64,000 nucleotides of DNA. It comes from Hyalangium ruber (GTDB taxonomy: Bacteria > Myxococcota > Myxococcia > Myxococcales > Myxococcaceae). The position numbers and the translations under genes were made by a program. The notes beneath the pieces were generated by a model. It worked only from the letters and a program-made list of their open reading frames with translations, ran no database searches and had not been told where the DNA came from. The stretch lies in assembly GCF_034259325.1 (NCBI RefSeq), contig NZ_JAXIVS010000005.1:62001-126000 (forward strand), read 5' to 3'. Numbering within the stretch: position 1 is the first letter of the stretch; every line of letters starts with the position of its first letter. Shown in pieces: positions 43,154 through 53,284 of this stretch.

Positions 43154-43387
43154 TCAGACGGGGCGGCGCTGGGTGGCGTAGGCCTCGATGCCCATCTGCG
43201 GAGGCGCCACGTTCTGGTACAGCGGGCACTTCATGCAAGAGAACGACTGCCAACCCCGGCGCACCGCCTCATCGAGGCAGTTGTCGTAGTGGTGGCAGTT
43301 GAGGTTGCGGTGCGTCTCGACGCCAGCGCGCTTCGGGCCAGCCTCGGGGTTGATGGTCTGCGGAAGATCGGACGGACACGGCTTCAT
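43154..43387 (-). CDS. Small Cys-rich protein
   Basis: 77 residues. Cys residues in NCHHYDNCLDEA and SCMKCPLYQNV suggest a metal site or disulfides; CxxH...CxxxC-like spacing is consistent with a Zn or Fe binding. No signal peptide. It is convergent with the CAP gene, whose stop is 11 nt away. No family recognised; short but with good codon bias. An alternative upstream start would make it about 12 codons longer in the same frame. Confidence 0.6.
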   Translation of the reverse strand: MKPCPSDLPQTINPEAGPKRAGVETHRNLNCHHYDNCLDEAVRRGWQSFSCMKCPLYQNVAPPQMGIEAYATQRRPV

Positions 43388-43743
43388 GGAACGGAGCCCT
43401 CCCAGGTAAGCAATTTCCCCCCCGAGCTCTTCTGAACCAGCAGTGCAACCTGACCTCCGGCTTCACCCTGTGTGAAGGCCGGATGTCAAACAGCGGCGCA
43501 ACCTAATGAGGCGCCTTGCGTGACGCAATGGGTCGAGGTCACATGCCCACCTACATGACATTTGGCCCGGTTGAGCGCCCCCATCGTGCTGACTGGCGAA
43601 CACTCGCCCGGAGTGCTTCGGCGCGCGATCTAGGACGTGTTGGGGCGGCTGTCAAACCACCCCCCCCTCCCCGCCCCGAGGGAATGCCCCAGTGGGGGCT
43701 TGCGTTAGAATGCCTCATGGGTGCGATCGGCGAGGGACTACCG
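43388..43743. promoter_or_regulatory. Intergenic region before the lytic transglycosylase
   Basis: 356 nt without a credible gene. A hairpin of about 10 bp with one bulge lies at 43457-43482 (CCGGCTTCAC ... GTGAAGGCCGG). A long C tract lies near 43662-43679. CTTGCGTTAGAATGCC (43699-43714) may hold a −10-like element for the transglycosylase. Short ORFs crossing it look like noise. Confidence 0.4.
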
Positions 43744-45879
43744 ATGAAGTGGAGTGGCCTGGTGGTGGGGTTGATTTCGGGGGTGGCGTTGGCTCAGGCG
43801 CCGACGTCCCTGGAGGCCGTGCGGCTGCACCGGCCGGACGCGGTGGGGCTCGTCCAACAGGACTTGAAGGCCTGCCACGAGCGCAAGTGCCCGGAATCTG
43901 GACGCATCGCGTTACTGGCGGCCACACTCGCACTCTCCGAGGGAGAGGCGCGGCAGGCGGTGGAGCTGCTCGAGGCCCACCCCTCGCCTCCGCTGCTGGA
44001 GGCCTTCCACGCCTACTACCTGGGTCAGGCGCTGTTCTACTCAGGGGACGCGGACGGGGCCTCCGAGGCCTTCTCACGGGCCCTGGAGAAGGCGCCGCCC
44101 TCGCTGGCGCCCCGGGCCCGGGCCCGGCTGGGTGAGGCGCTGCTGAAGGCTGGCAAGCCCGCCAAGGCCGCTCCGCTGCTGGAGCTGGCCGCGACCCAGA
44201 CGCCCTCCGCGGAGCTGCTCTACCAGCGGGCCCAGGCCCGCGCCGCCACCGGCAACGCCGAGGGAGCCCGCGCCGACCTGCGCGCCGTGGCCCTGCGCTA
44301 CGCCACCCACCCGTACGCGGACGAGGCGCTCGCGAAGCTGGAGGCGTCCAAGCCGCCGGCGCGGCTGACGCTGGCCGAGCACGTGCGCCGGGCGCGGGCG
44401 CTGCAGGGAGATGGGCAGCCGGAGCGCGCGCTGGCGGAGCTGGAGCTGGCCGAGGCGCGCAAGCTGGTGAAGACGCCGGCCGCCAAGGCGGAGGTGGCGC
44501 TGGTGCGTGCCCAGGCGCTGTTCTCCAGCAAGCGCCTGGAGGAGGCGGAGAAGTCGCTGGCCGAGGCGCGCAAGGGGCCGCCCTCGGTGGCCTCCGACGC
44601 GGCGCTGGTGATGGCGCGCCGGGCGCTGCGGGCCAACGACAACACGCGGGCCCGCGAGCTGTTCGCCGCCCTGGACAAGACGTGGCCGAAGGAGTCCGCG
44701 GGGGATGAGGGTGCCTTCTTCGCGGGCTGGCTGGACTTGCAGGGCGGGAACTTCGAGGAGGCGGTGAAGTCCTTCGCGCTCTACGAGCAGCGCTATCCGC
44801 GCTCGCGGCGGCGGGACGAGGGCATGTGGTTCCGGTCGCTGGCGCTCCTGCGGCTGGAGAAGTACGCCGAGGCGCGCGAGGAGCTGGGCCGGCTGGTGGA
44901 CAGCTTCCCGCGCAGCAGCCTGGTGCCGCAGGCACGCTATTGGATGGCGCGCAGCCAGGAGCTGGGCGGCACCGCCGCGGACGTCACCGCGCAGGCGTAC
45001 GAGACGGTCATCAGCACCGCGCCGGCCTCCTTCTACGCGTTGCTGGCCAACGAGCGCCTGCGCGCGCTGGGCCGCGCGCCGCCAACGGCCTTCCCGGAGC
45101 CGCCTCGGCAGATGACGGTGACGCGCCCTCCGGAGCTGGAGCTGGCGGTGGCGCTCAGCCAGGCGGGGCTCTTCCCGGACGCGGCCGAGGAGGTGGAGTC
45201 GCGCGCCTCGCGCATCCGCTCCGCGGAGCAGGCCCTGCCCTTCGTCCACGCGCTGTTGCAGCTCGGTGAGTACGGCTATGCCCACGCGGTGGCCGCGCGG
45301 CACCTGTGGGGCCGGGCCTTCGGGGCGCGCGCTCCGGATGCGCTGGCGGCCTTCTACCCGAAGGCCTTCGCCTCGGCGGTGGAGGCGGCGGCCACGCGCC
45401 ACGAGGTGGAGAAGCACCTGGTGTGGGCCATCATGCGCCGCGAGAGCGCCTTCCGCCCGGAGGTGGCGAGCTCGGCGGACGCGCGCGGGCTGATGCAGAT
45501 CATCCCTCCCACGGGCACGGCGATCGCCGAGCGGCTGGCGGAGCCGAAGCCCAACCCGGCGGAGCTCTTCGCGCCGGACCTCAACATCCGCTACGGGGCC
45601 TGGTACCTGTCGCAGCTCATGAAGCGCTTCTCGCACCCGGTGCTGGCGGCCGCCGCCTACAACGCGGGCCCCAAGGCGGTGACGAAGTGGGCGAAGGAGA
45701 AGGGCTCGCTCCCGTTGGATCTCTTCGTCGAGGAGATCCCCTTCAAGGAGACGCGCGGCTACGTGAAGCAGGTGGTCGCGGACCTGTACCTCTACCGCTC
45801 CTTCTACGGAGGCGGTGCCGAGCGCCCGCCGCTGGCGCTCACGGTGCCCACTCCGGCGGTGGAAGGCGTGAACTTCTGA
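43744..45879 (+). CDS. Soluble lytic murein transglycosylase with TPR N-terminus
   Basis: 711 residues. Signal peptide (MKWSGLVVGLISGVALAQA), then a long α-helical TPR-like region (about 30-540; e.g. RAQALFSSKRLEEAEKSLAEA), and a C-terminal SLT domain with MRRESAFRPEVASSADARGLMQIIPPTG shown here only by MRRESAF (catalytic Glu near 570), GLMQIIPPTG, and AAAYNAGPKAVTKW. It cleaves peptidoglycan glycan strands, making 1,6-anhydromuramyl ends; this is the Slt70 layout. ATG 43744 has AGGGA upstream. Stop 15 nt from the convergent cmk stop. Confidence 0.94.
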   Translation: MKWSGLVVGLISGVALAQAPTSLEAVRLHRPDAVGLVQQDLKACHERKCPESGRIALLAATLALSEGEARQAVELLEAHPSPPLLEAFHAYYLGQALFYSGDADGASEAFSRALEKAPPSLAPRARARLGEALLKAGKPAKAAPLLELAATQTPSAELLYQRAQARAATGNAEGARADLRAVALRYATHPYADEALAKLEASKPPARLTLAEHVRRARALQGDGQPERALAELELAEARKLVKTPAAKAEVALVRAQALFSSKRLEEAEKSLAEARKGPPSVASDAALVMARRALRANDNTRARELFAALDKTWPKESAGDEGAFFAGWLDLQGGNFEEAVKSFALYEQRYPRSRRRDEGMWFRSLALLRLEKYAEAREELGRLVDSFPRSSLVPQARYWMARSQELGGTAADVTAQAYETVISTAPASFYALLANERLRALGRAPPTAFPEPPRQMTVTRPPELELAVALSQAGLFPDAAEEVESRASRIRSAEQALPFVHALLQLGEYGYAHAVAARHLWGRAFGARAPDALAAFYPKAFASAVEAAATRHEVEKHLVWAIMRRESAFRPEVASSADARGLMQIIPPTGTAIAERLAEPKPNPAELFAPDLNIRYGAWYLSQLMKRFSHPVLAAAAYNAGPKAVTKWAKEKGSLPLDLFVEEIPFKETRGYVKQVVADLYLYRSFYGGGAERPPLALTVPTPAVEGVNF

Positions 45880-45894
45880 GGCTTGCCCAGAAGC

Positions 45895-46584
45895 TCAGGC
45901 GCCGCGCCGGGCCAGGCGGCGCTGGATCTCGTTCTCCATCTCATGCACCACCTCGGACAGCGGCAGCGAGCTGGAGTCCAGCCGCACCGCGTCCTCGGCG
46001 GCCTTGAGCGGCGCCACGGCGCGGGCCGAGTCATCCCGGTCCCGCTGCGTCTGATCCGAGAGCACCTGCTCCAGGCTGCTCTCCACGCCCTTCTGGAACA
46101 GCTCCTCGAAGCGGCGCCGGGCGCGCACCTCGGGCGAGGCCTCCAGGAAGAACTTGGCGTCGGCGTCCGGGAACACCACGGTGCCGATGTCGCGGCCCTC
46201 GAGGATGGCGCCCTTCTCCGCCTCCATCGCCAGGCGCCGCTGCAGCGCCAGCAGGCCCGAGCGCACCACGGGGCGGCTGGACACCTGCGAGGCGCCCATG
46301 GAGATCTCCGGCGTGCGGATCTCCGAGGACACGTCCTGCCCGTCCAGGAAGACGTGGTTGTCCTCGCCCACCACCTGGAAGTGGATGTGGATGCGCGAGA
46401 GCAGCTCGCCCAGCTTCGCGTCGTCGTCGGAGGCAATGCCCTCGCGTCGGGCCATGAGCGCCACGCAGCGGTAGATGGCGCCGGTGTCCACCAGGGCAAA
46501 GCCCAGCCGCCGCGCCAGCAGCTTGGACACGGTGGACTTGCCGGCCCCGGCGGGCCCGTCGATGGCGACGATGAACGGTCTCAC
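45895..46584 (-). CDS. cmk: Cytidylate kinase
   Basis: 229 residues, starting VRPFIVAIDGPAGAGKSTV with a full P-loop GPAGAGKST, then RRLGFALVDTGAIYR, EGRDIGTVVFPDA and the R-rich lid (DQTQRDRDDSARA). It phosphorylates CMP and dCMP. The GTG at 46582-46584 is preferred because GGAG lies upstream with good spacing; a GTG at 46617 would overlap accA. It follows accA after 13 nt, so they are likely one transcript. The rest of the NMP-kinase core is normal. Confidence 0.93.
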   Translation of the reverse strand: MRPFIVAIDGPAGAGKSTVSKLLARRLGFALVDTGAIYRCVALMARREGIASDDDAKLGELLSRIHIHFQVVGEDNHVFLDGQDVSSEIRTPEISMGASQVSSRPVVRSGLLALQRRLAMEAEKGAILEGRDIGTVVFPDADAKFFLEASPEVRARRRFEELFQKGVESSLEQVLSDQTQRDRDDSARAVAPLKAAEDAVRLDSSSLPLSEVVHEMENEIQRRLARRGA

Positions 46585-46597
46585 GCGCGCACTCTCC

Positions 46598-47566
<969 letters not shown>

Positions 47567-47679
47567 GGCGCCCCACCTAGCACCTGCCCCCGGGGGCTTT
47601 CAACGCGCAAGCCACTTCGCACCCTCGGTGATGCGCTGCGTAGAATGGGCGCCGCTGCCTACACCGTCCGGAGAGAGAC

Positions 47680-48396
47680 ATGCCGCGCACCGCCCTGCTG
47701 CTGTCCCTGCTGCTCGCCCCCCTGGCCCTGGCCCAGACTCCGGCCCCGCCGGCCACCACCGCGAAAGTGCTCAACACGGAGGGGTTCCGCCTCTACCAGG
47801 AGGGCAAGTACCCCGAAGCCCTGGAGAAGTTCCGGGAGGCGGTGGGCAAGGACCCCAAGCACGCCCTGGCCCAGTACAACGTGGCGGCCACGCTGGGCGT
47901 GCTGCGCAAGCAGGGCAAGGTGTGCGAGTACGAGGCCTACCCCTCGACGATCCTCCAGTACCTCATCGCGTCAGTGAAGCTGGACCCGAAGCGGCTGAAG
48001 CGGGCCAAGGAGGACGCGGACCTGGAGCCCATCCGCGAGACGCTGGGATGGCAGCGCCTGCTGGGGCGCGCTCCCACGCGCACGGCGGACGTACCGGAGA
48101 TCCTCAAGAAGGTGCGGTGGTACGCCCACTCGCAAGGCGTCTACGGGACCATCGGCAAGCTGACCTTCCAGGACGGCGGCAAGGTGGTGCGCTGGAAGAA
48201 GACGCCCCAGGAAGACGGCTCCATGAAGGAGGAGGAGATCACCGGCACCTACAAGGTGAAGGGACGCAAGGTAGAGGTGAGCTTCCCGGGGCAGGCGCCC
48301 GACACCGGCACCATCACGGGCGATGACACCAGCGGGAAATTGTCGTTCAAAGGGCTGGGTGACTTCTACGACTTCCCCTCGGAGTGCGACGCGTAG
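47680..48396 (+). CDS. Secreted TPR-repeat protein
   Basis: 238 residues. Signal peptide (LLLSLLLAPLALAQ), then TPR-like helices (TEGFRLYQEGKYPEALEKFREAVGKDPKHALAQYN, shown only as EGKYPEALEKFREAV and HALAQYNVAATLG), then a β-rich C-terminal region with DGGKVVRWKK, GTYKVKGRKVEVSFPG and GKLSFKGLG. No metal or catalytic motifs. Role unknown. It is about 100 nt upstream of the kelch lipoprotein on the same strand. Confidence 0.76.
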   Translation: MPRTALLLSLLLAPLALAQTPAPPATTAKVLNTEGFRLYQEGKYPEALEKFREAVGKDPKHALAQYNVAATLGVLRKQGKVCEYEAYPSTILQYLIASVKLDPKRLKRAKEDADLEPIRETLGWQRLLGRAPTRTADVPEILKKVRWYAHSQGVYGTIGKLTFQDGGKVVRWKKTPQEDGSMKEEEITGTYKVKGRKVEVSFPGQAPDTGTITGDDTSGKLSFKGLGDFYDFPSECDA

Positions 48397-48494
48397 AACA
48401 GCGCCCTGGCACCCAGGTACATGGACAACGCTCGGGCGAGCGTGCTCACATCCTTGTCAACATCCCTCGGTACGAGTTGTTGCAAGGAAAACAC

Positions 48495-51400
48495 ATGCAT
48501 CGCGTTTCGCGGCTCGCGGCGGTCCTCGCCTGCCTCTCCCTGGCGTGTACACCCGTGGAGGGTCCTGACTCCGAGCCGCCACTCGAGCACGCCGCCGCCC
48601 CGCTCCTGGCACCGGCTTGGCGTCTGGGGCCGCCTATGCGGGAGGCCCACCTCCGCCACACCACCACGCTGCTGCCTTCGGGAAAGATCCTCGTCACCGG
48701 AGGGCTGAACGCCTCGCAAAATCGCGCGGGCGCCGAGGTGTACGACCCGGCCACCGGCACCTGGAGCGCCACGGGCCCTATGGGCCAGAACCGCTCCTAC
48801 CACACGGCCACGCTGCTGCCTTCGGGCAAGGTCCTCGTCGCGGGCGGGGCAACCGGGGTCAGCACCCTGGCCACCGCCGAGCTGTACAATCCGACCACCA
48901 ACACCTGGATGCCCACCAGCAGCATGGCGCGGGCCCGGCAGGGCCACAGCGCCACGCTGCTGCCCTCGGGAAAGGTGCTCGTCACCGCCGGGATCAGCGG
49001 CATCTATCTGGCCAGCAGCGAGCTGTACGACCCGGCCACCGGCACCTGGAGCGCCACCGGGGCCCTCCCGAAGGCCCGCTATTGGCACACCGCCACGCTG
49101 CTGCCCTCGGGCAAGGTCCTCGTCTCCGGAGGCGTGGGCAATCCCGAGGGAGCGCAGAACCGCAACGATCTCTACGATCCGGCCACCGGCACCTGGAGCA
49201 CCCTCAGCCCCCTGATCACCGCGCGCTATGACCACATCGCCACGGTGCTGCCCTCGGGCAAGGTCCTCGTCGCGGGGGGATACAACGACAGCCTGGGTCT
49301 GCTGGCCAGCGCCGAGCTGTACGACCCGGTCCCCAACACCTGGAGCCCGACGGGCTCCATGGCCCAGGCCCGCGACCGCTCCTCGGCCACGCTGCTGCCC
49401 TCGGGCAAGGTGCTCGTCATGGGGGGAAAGCAGGTGGACACGCTGGCCAGCGCCGAGCTGTACAACCCGTCCACGGGCACCTGGGGCGCCGCTCCCTCCA
49501 TGTCCCAGGTCCGCTACCAGCACACGTCCACGCTGATGCCCGATGGCAGGGTGCTCGTCGTGGGAGGGGGAAACGACCCGGACGCTCTGAGCAGCGTCGA
49601 GCTGTACGATCCCTCCGCGGGCGTCTGGCGCTCCACCGTCCCCATGAGCGTGGGCCGCCAGGGCCACAGCGGCACGCTGCTGCCCTCGGGCAAAGTGCTC
49701 GTCGCGGGGGGATACGCTTCCACCACCCTTCATGCCAGCGCCGAGCTGTACGACCCGACGAACTTCACCTGGACTCCCACGGGCGCGATGTCCCAGGCCC
49801 GCCTCTTCCACACGGCCACGCTGCTGAACTCGGGCAAGGTGCTCGTCACCGGCGGCACGGGCTCCACGATCGATCTTCCCCAAACCGAGGAGTACGACCC
49901 ACTCACCGGCACCTGGAGCCCTGCCGGGACCCTGGCCCAGAGCCGCTCGGGGCACACCACGACGTTGCTGCCCTCGGGCAAGGTGCTCGCCGTCGGAGGG
50001 AGGTACACCGCCTCTCTGGCCAGCGTGGAGGTGTACGATCCGGACACCCACGCCTGGAGTGCCACGGGCATCCTGACCCGGGCCCGCGCCTACCACACGG
50101 CCACCTTGCTGCACTCGGGCAAGGTGCTCGTCACCGGCGGAGTTGGCACCTCGGGCGCGCTTGCCATCGCCGAGCTGTACGATCCCAGCACCGGTACCTG
50201 GAGCCTCACCGGCGCTCTGTCGCGGGCCCGCTCCCGCCACACCGCCACGCTGCTGCCTTCGGGCAAGGTGCTCGTCACAGGGGGGGAAACCTCCTCCACC
50301 GCGCTGACCAGCACCGAGGTCTATGACCCGGCCACGGGTACCTGGAGCAGCACCGGCAACCTGGCAACGCCACGCCGCAACCACGTCGCCGTGCTGATGC
50401 CTTCCGGCAAGGTGATCATCACCTCGGGAGACAACACCATCCGGCTCCTCGTCACCGAGGAGTATGACCCGGTCACCGGCATCTCGAAGACCACTGGCCT
50501 CCAAAGCGCCGGCCGCACTTCGCCCACCGCCACGGTGATCCCCTCGGGCCAGCTGCTCCTCACGGGGGGCCTTGGGAACGCGGGGGAGCTCTCCAGCGCC
50601 GAGGAGTATGAGCCCACGGGGACCATTCCTTTCTGGAAACCCAGGCTCTTCATCCCCGCACCTGGCGACACGTTGGAGCCGGGCAGCATCTTCAGCGCCT
50701 ACGGTACGCTCCTCCGTGGCCTCTCGGAGGCCAGCAGCGGCACGACCCACAGCTCCCCCACGGACTTTCCGCTGCTGAGCCTGATGGACATGCAACAGGG
50801 CCGGCTGTTTGCCTTCCCCTTCCATGATTTCTCCCCTGGGCATGTCACAGCCACCCTGCCGATGGTGCCTGAGGGCCACTACCTGCTGTCCCTCACCGTC
50901 AACGCCCTCACCGGCCTGCAGGTGATTCGTGTAGCCGAGCTGATTCCGGACACGACGATCATCTACACGCCGCCCAACCCTTCGAACCAGAGCGTCGCTA
51001 CCTTCTCCTTCGTCTCGACGGACTCGGGGGCTGTCTTCGAGTGCAGTCTGGATGGGGACACCTTCAGTCCCTGTGTCTCGTCAACCACCTACGCAGGACT
51101 CACCGAGGGTATCCACTCCTTCCAGGTGCGCGCGCGCGACGTGGCTGGCAACGCGGACCCCACTCCGGCCAGCTATTCCTGGGCCATCGATCTGACTCCT
51201 CCGGAGATTGTTCTGGTCGCTGTTCCGGCCAACCCGTCTAACCAGACCTTCGCCACCTTCCTCTTTGAAAGCAACGAGGCAGGAGCGCTCTTCGAGTGCA
51301 GCCTGGATGGGGCGGCCTTCGACCCTTGCTCTTCGCCGGCCACCTACTCGAGCCTCTCCGAGGGCGTGCACGCCCTCCACGTGCGTGCGCGCGATGCGGC

Positions 51401-52901
51401 CGGCAACGTGAATCCCACTCCGGTCAGCTACTTCTGGGCCATCGATCTGACGGCGCCTGACACCGTCATCGAGTCCGCTCCTCCCCTCCCTTCCAACCAG
51501 TCCACCGCCACCTTCACCTTCTCCAGTAACGAGGCAATCCTCTACGAGTGCAGCCTGGACGAGGGCACCTTCAGCGCCTGCTCCCCTCCGGTGAACTTCG
51601 TCAACCTCCCCGAGGGAGAGCATGTCTTCCGCGTACGTGCGCGCGACGCGGCCGGCAACGTGGACCCCACCCCCGCCCTCCACTTCTGGTTCATCGACCT
51701 GACGGCCCCAGACACCGTCATCACCACAAGTCCACCAAACCTCTCCGACCAGACCGTGGCCTTCTTCGACTTTGACAGCAACGAGGGCCGAGTCCTCTTC
51801 GAGTGCAGCCTGGACGAAGCCGACTTCAGTGCCTGTTCCCCACCGATCACTCTTGTCGGTCTCTCGGAGGGGCTACACACCTTCCGCGTGCGTGCGCGGG
51901 ATGCGGCTGGGAACGTGGATACATCTCCGGCCAGTTACTCCTGGAGCATCGATCAGACAGCCCCAGTCACCATCCTGACCTCTACGCCCGCGCATCCCTC
52001 CAACCAGCCCTCGGCGACTTTCACCTTTGCCAGTGAGTCGGGCGCGCTCTTCGAATGCAGCCTGGATGGAGCGGCCTTCGGCCCCTGCTCGTCGCCGGCC
52101 ACCTACTCGAGCCTCTCCGAGGGCGAGCACGTCTTCCACGTGCGGGCGCGCGATGAGGCCGGCAACGTGAACTCCACTCCGGTCAGCTACTTCTGGGCCA
52201 TCGATCTGGAAGCCCCAGACACTGCCCTGACCTCGGCTCCGGCAGGGATTTCGAATGAGTCCTCGGCCACCTTCACCTTCTCCAGTGAGACAGGAGCCTT
52301 CTTCGAGTGCAGGCTGGAAGAAGAGGCATCCTTCAGCGTCTGCTCCTCTCCGAAGAGCTACGCCAACCTCGTGGAGGGTTCGCACACCTTCCAGGTGCGC
52401 GCACGCGATGAGGCCGGAAACATCGACCCCACTCCAGCCAGCTACTCCTGGAGCATCGATCTGTCGGTGCCCTCGGCCCCTGTCATCACCTCGCCCGCAG
52501 ACGGCGCCACGCTCTCCGAGTCCCAGCCCGTCCTCTCCGGCACCGCTCAGCCCGGCAGTTCCATCAGCCTCACCTTGAACGGAGCCGTGGCGAGCCTCAC
52601 CACCGCCAGCGAGACCGGCGCCTGGTCCTTCACGCCCGAGCAGCCCCTGGCCGATGGAGCCCACAAGCTCTCAGCCACCGCCACCGACACCGGCGGAACC
52701 AGCCCCGCCGCCACGGTCCACTTCACCGTGGACACCCGTCCCGACGACCCCCCCGCGCCTCCGGACTCGGGAGGAGGCTGTGACTGCGCGGCGGGCTCTG
52801 GCGATGCCTCCTGGCTGCTGGGAGGGCTAGGGCTGTTGGCCCGCCTGACCGCCCGTCAACGCAAACCCCGCAGGGGACACCCGCGAGAGGAGGAAGCGTG
52901 A
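48495..52901 (+). CDS. Kelch-repeat and Ig-like-repeat surface lipoprotein with MYXO-CTERM-like tail
   Basis: 1468 residues. Lipobox LSLAC near residue 18. About residues 55-715 consist of 14 tandem kelch-type units, each about 47 residues with LLPSGKVLVTGG and ELYDPATGTW; 14 is twice seven blades. About 820-1325 hold six repeats of ~84 residues carrying FECSLDG, VRARDAAGNVDPTP and SYFWAIDLT, each with two conserved Cys. A bacterial Ig-like unit (SPADGATLSESQPVLSG) follows. The tail has GGGCDCAAGSGD, a hydrophobic run (ASWLLGGLGLLARL) and RQRKPRR, typical of MYXO-CTERM sorting signals cut by a myxosortase. It should be exposed at the cell surface, probably for adhesion. The ATG has AAGGAA upstream. 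Confidence 0.9.
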   Translation: MHRVSRLAAVLACLSLACTPVEGPDSEPPLEHAAAPLLAPAWRLGPPMREAHLRHTTTLLPSGKILVTGGLNASQNRAGAEVYDPATGTWSATGPMGQNRSYHTATLLPSGKVLVAGGATGVSTLATAELYNPTTNTWMPTSSMARARQGHSATLLPSGKVLVTAGISGIYLASSELYDPATGTWSATGALPKARYWHTATLLPSGKVLVSGGVGNPEGAQNRNDLYDPATGTWSTLSPLITARYDHIATVLPSGKVLVAGGYNDSLGLLASAELYDPVPNTWSPTGSMAQARDRSSATLLPSGKVLVMGGKQVDTLASAELYNPSTGTWGAAPSMSQVRYQHTSTLMPDGRVLVVGGGNDPDALSSVELYDPSAGVWRSTVPMSVGRQGHSGTLLPSGKVLVAGGYASTTLHASAELYDPTNFTWTPTGAMSQARLFHTATLLNSGKVLVTGGTGSTIDLPQTEEYDPLTGTWSPAGTLAQSRSGHTTTLLPSGKVLAVGGRYTASLASVEVYDPDTHAWSATGILTRARAYHTATLLHSGKVLVTGGVGTSGALAIAELYDPSTGTWSLTGALSRARSRHTATLLPSGKVLVTGGETSSTALTSTEVYDPATGTWSSTGNLATPRRNHVAVLMPSGKVIITSGDNTIRLLVTEEYDPVTGISKTTGLQSAGRTSPTATVIPSGQLLLTGGLGNAGELSSAEEYEPTGTIPFWKPRLFIPAPGDTLEPGSIFSAYGTLLRGLSEASSGTTHSSPTDFPLLSLMDMQQGRLFAFPFHDFSPGHVTATLPMVPEGHYLLSLTVNALTGLQVIRVAELIPDTTIIYTPPNPSNQSVATFSFVSTDSGAVFECSLDGDTFSPCVSSTTYAGLTEGIHSFQVRARDVAGNADPTPASYSWAIDLTPPEIVLVAVPANPSNQTFATFLFESNEAGALFECSLDGAAFDPCSSPATYSSLSEGVHALHVRARDAAGNVNPTPVSYFWAIDLTAPDTVIESAPPLPSNQSTATFTFSSNEAILYECSLDEGTFSACSPPVNFVNLPEGEHVFRVRARDAAGNVDPTPALHFWFIDLTAPDTVITTSPPNLSDQTVAFFDFDSNEGRVLFECSLDEADFSACSPPITLVGLSEGLHTFRVRARDAAGNVDTSPASYSWSIDQTAPVTILTSTPAHPSNQPSATFTFASESGALFECSLDGAAFGPCSSPATYSSLSEGEHVFHVRARDEAGNVNSTPVSYFWAIDLEAPDTALTSAPAGISNESSATFTFSSETGAFFECRLEEEASFSVCSSPKSYANLVEGSHTFQVRARDEAGNIDPTPASYSWSIDLSVPSAPVITSPADGATLSESQPVLSGTAQPGSSISLTLNGAVASLTTASETGAWSFTPEQPLADGAHKLSATATDTGGTSPAATVHFTVDTRPDDPPAPPDSGGGCDCAAGSGDASWLLGGLGLLARLTARQRKPRRGHPREEEA

Positions 52902-53281
52902 TGAGCCCGAGCGATTCGGAGACCGCGCTGCTACTCACGAAGCTCGGGCGGGTGCCCAACCTGCTCGAGCTGGCCATCCGCGAGGAGACGCAAAAGGGAG
53001 GCGATCGCTACGCCATCCAGCAGCGCCTGGCCTCGGAGCACCGGGCGCTCAAGCACCCGTTCCTGCTCGCCACGCCCATGCGCCACTTCGACAACTGCTC
53101 CACGGGAGAGCACCTCTTCCCGGCGACCGACTACGAGCTGGTCATTCCCCTGGGAAAGGGGCTGCTCTTCGGTACGCGAGAGCGCTCCGCGAAGTTCACG
53201 GAGATGATCCTCCACGAGACCCGCCAGCACGGAGCACCCTTCCCTCCCAAGCTGGCGGACCTGTTCCGGATGCTGCCCTGA
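52901..53281 (+). CDS. Hypothetical protein
   Basis: 126 residues. No leader. Starts at ATG 52901 with AGGAGGAAGC before it, overlapping the kelch gene's stop by one base. Helical N-terminus (LLLTKLGRVPNLLELAIREE), then β-rich segments (TDYELVIPLGKGLLFGTRE) and a HETRQHGAPFPPK end. Not recognised. The close coupling to a large surface lipoprotein and the myxosortase-type tail suggests a role in its export or regulation, but this is a guess. Convergent with the ArsA-like gene. Confidence 0.6.
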   Translation: MSPSDSETALLLTKLGRVPNLLELAIREETQKGGDRYAIQQRLASEHRALKHPFLLATPMRHFDNCSTGEHLFPATDYELVIPLGKGLLFGTRERSAKFTEMILHETRQHGAPFPPKLADLFRMLP

Positions 53282-53284
53282 GCC

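Noticed and set aside
48650-50620. CRISPR-like or tandem non-coding array
   Set aside because: The repeats stay in frame, vary as protein repeats do and have no uniform spacers; they are kelch units.
48366-50879. 837-codon frame antisense to the kelch repeats
   Set aside because: Its apparent internal repeats only mirror the kelch DNA repeats on the other strand.
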